This document shows, piece by piece, positions 60,429-64,000 of a stretch of 64,000 bases of DNA. This DNA comes from Sutcliffiella horikoshii. Its GTDB lineage: Bacteria; Bacillota; Bacilli; Bacillales; Bacillaceae_I. A model generated the notes under the pieces. It did no database searches. It was given only the letters and a program-made list of their open reading frames with translations, and was not told the origin of the DNA. The first letter of the stretch is position 1, and every line of letters starts with the position of its first letter. The DNA is taken from positions 1,116,001-1,180,000 of the forward strand of contig NZ_CP020880.1 in the NCBI RefSeq assembly GCF_002157855.1, given 5' to 3'. The position numbers and the translations under genes are program-made.

Positions 60429-62186
60429 ATGTTTTCAGTACTAGGAAAATTGGGTTGGTTTTTTAAAGAACATTGGAAGAGATATACAGTAGCAATTGCA
60501 CTACTTATTTTTGCAGGAATCTTAGAGGTTATTCCGCCGAAGATGATCGGAATGGCCATTGATGATATACAAATAGGTGCCTTCACGCCTGAAAAGTTAA
60601 TGCAATACGTAATTTTTCTAACCATATTGGCGATAGTCATTTATGGGATTACCTACACATGGATGTATCAGCTTTTTGGAAGCTCCTTCTTAGTGGAAAG
60701 ATCACTAAGGTCAAAATTGATGGGCCATTTGTTAAAGATGACACCTACATTTTATGAGAAAAACCGCACGGGGGATTTAATGGCAAGGGCAACGAATGAC
60801 TTGAAAGCCATTTCCACCACAGCAGGTTTCGGGGTTTTAACACTCATTGATTCTAGTGTGTTCATGTTGATCATCTTGGGGACGATGGGCTTTATGATCA
60901 GTTGGAAGCTGACATTAGCAGCTATCATTCCACTACCATTGATGGCAATTGCTATGAATATATATGGGAAGAAAATTCATCAGCGTTTTACAGAAGCGCA
61001 GGATGCTTTTGGAGATATGAACGACAAAGTCCTCGAATCCATTGCAGGGGTCAGAGTTATTCGCGCCTATGTACAGGAAAGAGCGGATCAGGGCAGATTT
61101 CATGAGATGACGGATGATGTGTATAAGAAAAATGTAAAAGTTGCCATCATTGATTCTCTCTTTGAGCCGACCATTAAACTGCTTGTCGGGGCAAGTTACC
61201 TAATTGGTCTCGGATATGGGGCTTACTTGGTTTTCCATAAATCAATTACTTTAGGCGAGCTCGTGGCGTTCAATGTATATTTGGGAATGTTAATTTGGCC
61301 GATGTTTGCAATTGGTGAGCTAATCAACGTCATGCAGAGGGGAAATGCATCGCTCGATCGTGTTAACGAGACCCTAGCTTACAAAGAGGATGTCCGCGAT
61401 CACCATGAAACGATAGATGTGTCTACTCCTTCCATGATTGAGTTCAATCAAGTTACATTCAAATACCCTTCCTCTAATGCGGAAAATTTAAAGAATGTTT
61501 CTTTCCATCTAAAAGCAGGGCAAACACTTGGGATTGTCGGGAAAACAGGAAGCGGGAAAACAACATTGATTAAGCAACTTTTAAGAGAGTACCCACTTGG
61601 TACAGGTACCATTAATATAAATGGGGTGGATTTGGAAAAAATCCCGTTGGATACGGTTCAAGGCTGGATTGGCTATGTGCCACAGGATCATATCCTATTC
61701 TCGCGGTCTGTTAAAGAAAACATCTTATTTGGAAAAGAAGATGCAACGGATGAAGAAATTGCGCAAGCGATCAGATCATCTGCTTTTGAAAAAGATCTAG
61801 AATTGCTTCCGGAAGGGCTGCAGACGTTGGTTGGAGAAAAAGGAGTATCGTTATCAGGAGGACAGAAACAGCGTATTTCCATTGCACGTGCCCTTATTGC
61901 AGATCCTCAAATATTGATACTTGATGATTCATTATCAGCAGTCGATGCGAAAACAGAAGCAACAATCATTGAAAATATTAGAAATGAACGCGCTGGAAAA
62001 ACAACAATAATTACCACACACCGCCTATCTGGGGTACAGCATGCTGATTGGATTATTGTGTTGGAAGACGGAAAAATTGTAGAATCCGGCATGCATGACC
62101 AGTTGATGGCCATCGGAGGCTGGTACAAAGAACAGTTTGTTAGGCAGCAAGTTCAATCGCCAAAAGGAGGCGAGGTTTTAACATGA
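60429..62186 (+). CDS. bmrC: heterodimeric ABC multidrug exporter subunit BmrC
   Basis: A 585-residue half-transporter: six TM helices, then an NBD with Walker A GIVGKTGSGKTTL, signature VSLSGGQKQR and Walker B ILILDDSLSAVD. The catalytic Glu after Walker B is Asp, marking the degenerate site typical of BmrC/YheI in the BmrCD heterodimer. Size equals B. subtilis YheI. AAGGGAG precedes the ATG; the stop overlaps bmrD (ATGA). Preceded by an attenuator-like leader. Confidence 0.9.
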   Translation: MFSVLGKLGWFFKEHWKRYTVAIALLIFAGILEVIPPKMIGMAIDDIQIGAFTPEKLMQYVIFLTILAIVIYGITYTWMYQLFGSSFLVERSLRSKLMGHLLKMTPTFYEKNRTGDLMARATNDLKAISTTAGFGVLTLIDSSVFMLIILGTMGFMISWKLTLAAIIPLPLMAIAMNIYGKKIHQRFTEAQDAFGDMNDKVLESIAGVRVIRAYVQERADQGRFHEMTDDVYKKNVKVAIIDSLFEPTIKLLVGASYLIGLGYGAYLVFHKSITLGELVAFNVYLGMLIWPMFAIGELINVMQRGNASLDRVNETLAYKEDVRDHHETIDVSTPSMIEFNQVTFKYPSSNAENLKNVSFHLKAGQTLGIVGKTGSGKTTLIKQLLREYPLGTGTININGVDLEKIPLDTVQGWIGYVPQDHILFSRSVKENILFGKEDATDEEIAQAIRSSAFEKDLELLPEGLQTLVGEKGVSLSGGQKQRISIARALIADPQILILDDSLSAVDAKTEATIIENIRNERAGKTTIITTHRLSGVQHADWIIVLEDGKIVESGMHDQLMAIGGWYKEQFVRQQVQSPKGGEVLT

Positions 62187-64000
62187 AAGACATCAAAGAA
62201 ATAAAATCAGGCAAACGCCTATTTCAATATGCACTAACTCAAAAGAGAATCATCATTATTGCATTGTTCATGCTGTCCATTGCGGTTGCAGCAGAATTGA
62301 CTGGTCCTTTTATCGCTAAAAGAATGATTGACGAGCATATTCTTGGCATTGAAAAAGCTTGGATCGAAACAGAGCAAGATGGTGAAAATCGAGTATATTT
62401 TGAAGGAAACTATTATGGCAGGGAAGACAGGGAAGAAGAAAGTGCAACCTCTGAAAACACAGCAAGGATACTTCAGGTCGGCAGAGAGTATTATTTCTTG
62501 CCTTCAGATATCCGCTTTGATGGGGAAAGGTCTGCTTCTAATAGTGAGGTCACCATTAGAAGAGGAGAAGAGGAGCAAAGCTATCCTGCGCAAAAATTGA
62601 CTAACAGTGAATTGATCAACTTTTATCAGCCAGAAGTAAAATATATTATCTATCTTGTAGGGTTATATTTTGCCTTGCTTGTAGTGGCTTCATTTTTTCA
62701 ATACGGCCAAAGTTATTATCTTCAGACATCTGCCAACCGCATCATTCAGAAAATGAGGGAGGATGTGTTTGGGCAGATACAGAAATTACCGATACAATAC
62801 TTTGATCATCTCCCTGCAGGGAAAGTAGTATCAAGGATTACCAATGACACGGAAACGATCAAGGAGTTATATGTAACAGTCCTTGCAACATTCTTTTCGG
62901 GACTGATTTATATAACTGGAATTTATATCGCATTATTTTTACTTGATGTAAGGTTGGCCTTAATTTGCTTGACCTTAATACCGATTCTAATTGTATGGTT
63001 TATTTTTTACCGTAAATATGCCTCTGTTTATAATCATAAAATCAGAGCGCTTCTAAGTGATATAAACGGGAATATTAATGAGTCTATTCAAGGGATGACC
63101 ATCATCCAAGCCTTTAGACGTCAAAAGAAGGCAACAGAAGAGTTTGAAGGGTGGAATGAGCAGCATTTCACTTACCAAAATAAACTGTTAAGTCTAAATG
63201 CGTTAACATCCCATAACCTTGTGGGGGTACTTAGGAATATTTCATTTGTCGTCGTGATTTGGTATTTTGGAGGTGCTTCTTTAGGGATTGGAACCATTGT
63301 TTCACTAGGGGTTTTATATGCATTTGTTGACTACTTAGGTAGAATGTTCGGTCCGATTACCGGGATGGTCAATCAATTGGCAAACCTAGAACAGGCACGT
63401 GTGTCTGCGGTCCGCGTGTTTGAGTTGATGGATGAAGCGGGAGTTCAGGTTTCTGATATAAAACATCCCCGCTATGAAGGAAATGTTTCCTTTCAGTCTG
63501 TTTGGTTTGGTTACAAGGAAAATGAATATGTGTTAAAGGATATTTCCTTTACTGCTTCAAAAGGGGAGACAGTAGCACTGGTCGGGCATACTGGATCAGG
63601 AAAGAGCTCGATCATGAATCTTTTATTCCGTTTTTATGATATTGAAAAAGGGAAAATCGTCATTGATGGGCAAAACATTCAGGAATTGCCCAAACAGGCA
63701 ATCAGACAGCATATGGGAATCGTACTTCAGGATCCGTTCTTGTTTACTGGGACGATTGCATCTAATGTAAGTCTAGATGATTCCTCCATTTCCATGGATC
63801 GCGTGAAAAAGGCACTAGAGGATGTAGGGGCAATGGATTTTATCAACGCCTTGCCAAAAGGACTGGAGGAGCCAGTGATTGAAAAAGGAAGTACGTTATC
63901 TTCCGGACAACGTCAACTGATCTCCTTCGCACGTGCTCTTGCGTTCGACCCGGCTATCTTGATTCTTGACGAGGCGACAGCAAGTATTGATACAGAAACG
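62183..64000 (+). CDS. bmrD: ABC multidrug exporter subunit BmrD, truncated by window edge
   Basis: The frame is open from ATG 62183 to the last base (606 codons; family members have about 670). TM1 is followed by an inserted ~90-residue acidic external domain (about residues 55-150), characteristic of BmrD/YheH. NBD: Walker A LVGHTGSGKSS, signature TLSSGQRQL (degenerate, SG for GG), Walker B ILILDEATASID with catalytic Glu. The two subunits thus complement each other: BmrD supplies the catalytic Glu, BmrC the canonical signature. Confidence 0.9.
   Translation, partial: MKDIKEIKSGKRLFQYALTQKRIIIIALFMLSIAVAAELTGPFIAKRMIDEHILGIEKAWIETEQDGENRVYFEGNYYGREDREEESATSENTARILQVGREYYFLPSDIRFDGERSASNSEVTIRRGEEEQSYPAQKLTNSELINFYQPEVKYIIYLVGLYFALLVVASFFQYGQSYYLQTSANRIIQKMREDVFGQIQKLPIQYFDHLPAGKVVSRITNDTETIKELYVTVLATFFSGLIYITGIYIALFLLDVRLALICLTLIPILIVWFIFYRKYASVYNHKIRALLSDINGNINESIQGMTIIQAFRRQKKATEEFEGWNEQHFTYQNKLLSLNALTSHNLVGVLRNISFVVVIWYFGGASLGIGTIVSLGVLYAFVDYLGRMFGPITGMVNQLANLEQARVSAVRVFELMDEAGVQVSDIKHPRYEGNVSFQSVWFGYKENEYVLKDISFTASKGETVALVGHTGSGKSSIMNLLFRFYDIEKGKIVIDGQNIQELPKQAIRQHMGIVLQDPFLFTGTIASNVSLDDSSISMDRVKKALEDVGAMDFINALPKGLEEPVIEKGSTLSSGQRQLISFARALAFDPAILILDEATASIDTET

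Overview
The window comes from a low-GC Gram-positive, endospore-forming Bacillaceae bacterium (Bacillus in the broad sense). The support is consistent: AAGGAGG-type ribosome binding sites, frequent TTG/GTG starts, many U-tailed intrinsic terminators, and Bacillus-type loci such as ktrAB, xpt with a purine riboswitch, ykoEDC/tenA, tenI-thiOSGFDE, bmrCD, an RsbR-type stressosome protein and coat-like Gly/Pro-rich proteins. I cannot name a species. Most of the window is chromosomal housekeeping and transport DNA. I see no prophage, IS transposase, rRNA, tRNA or CRISPR array.

Layout. 1-3.3 kb: 3' part of fruA and a CrtI-like oxidoreductase. 3.5-5.0 kb: chrA with its PadR regulator. 5.1-6.6 kb: a Mn2+ (yybP-ykoY) riboswitch, a 36-aa peptide, a YybP-like lipoprotein and a kinase-like protein. 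6.7-8.5 kb: ECF sigma and anti-sigma pair. 9-12.7 kb: azoR, an unknown gene, and ktrAB under a c-di-AMP riboswitch. 12.8-19.9 kb: membrane proteins, CaCA antiporter, uppP, a minimal tyrosine recombinase and a K+/H+ antiporter. 20-23.7 kb: Gly-rich protein and the xpt-permease operon with a guanine-class riboswitch. 24-28.8 kb: small envelope and lipoproteins, then DedA plus a second uppP. 29-32.8 kb: class I RNR under a cobalamin riboswitch and NrdR boxes. 33-42.2 kb: RsbR-like, aldo/keto reductase, symporter, SMR pair with TetR, small basic proteins, Usp, and adenine deaminase with a second purine riboswitch. 42.4-48.1 kb: class A PBP, VLRF1-type factor, SDR and MFS. 48.2-57.8 kb: two TPP-riboswitch operons for thiamine uptake/salvage and thiazole synthesis. 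58-64 kb: hmp with NsrR boxes, csp, and bmrCD behind an attenuator-like leader; bmrD runs off the window.

Seven riboswitches of five classes lie in 64 kb, and almost every one is followed by a visible terminator. The genes cover ion and second-messenger control (Mn2+, c-di-AMP, K+), nucleotide metabolism (xpt, ade, nrdAB), lipid-carrier recycling (two uppP, DedA) and vitamin B1.

The most unusual signal is in the intergenic DNA. A family of about 125-130 bp structured repeats, called SRE here, occurs ten times. Its nested stems show compensatory changes, and its apical hairpin varies in sequence but can nearly always still pair. Three loci carry the same composite: an SRE in minus orientation, a conserved spacer of about 88 bp, then an SRE in plus orientation. 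Twice, a unit of about 217 bp with 13-bp terminal inverted repeats, itself carrying an SRE, sits in the apical loop of another SRE, and the loop sequence is duplicated on both sides. This looks like a small non-autonomous mobile element that targets its own family.
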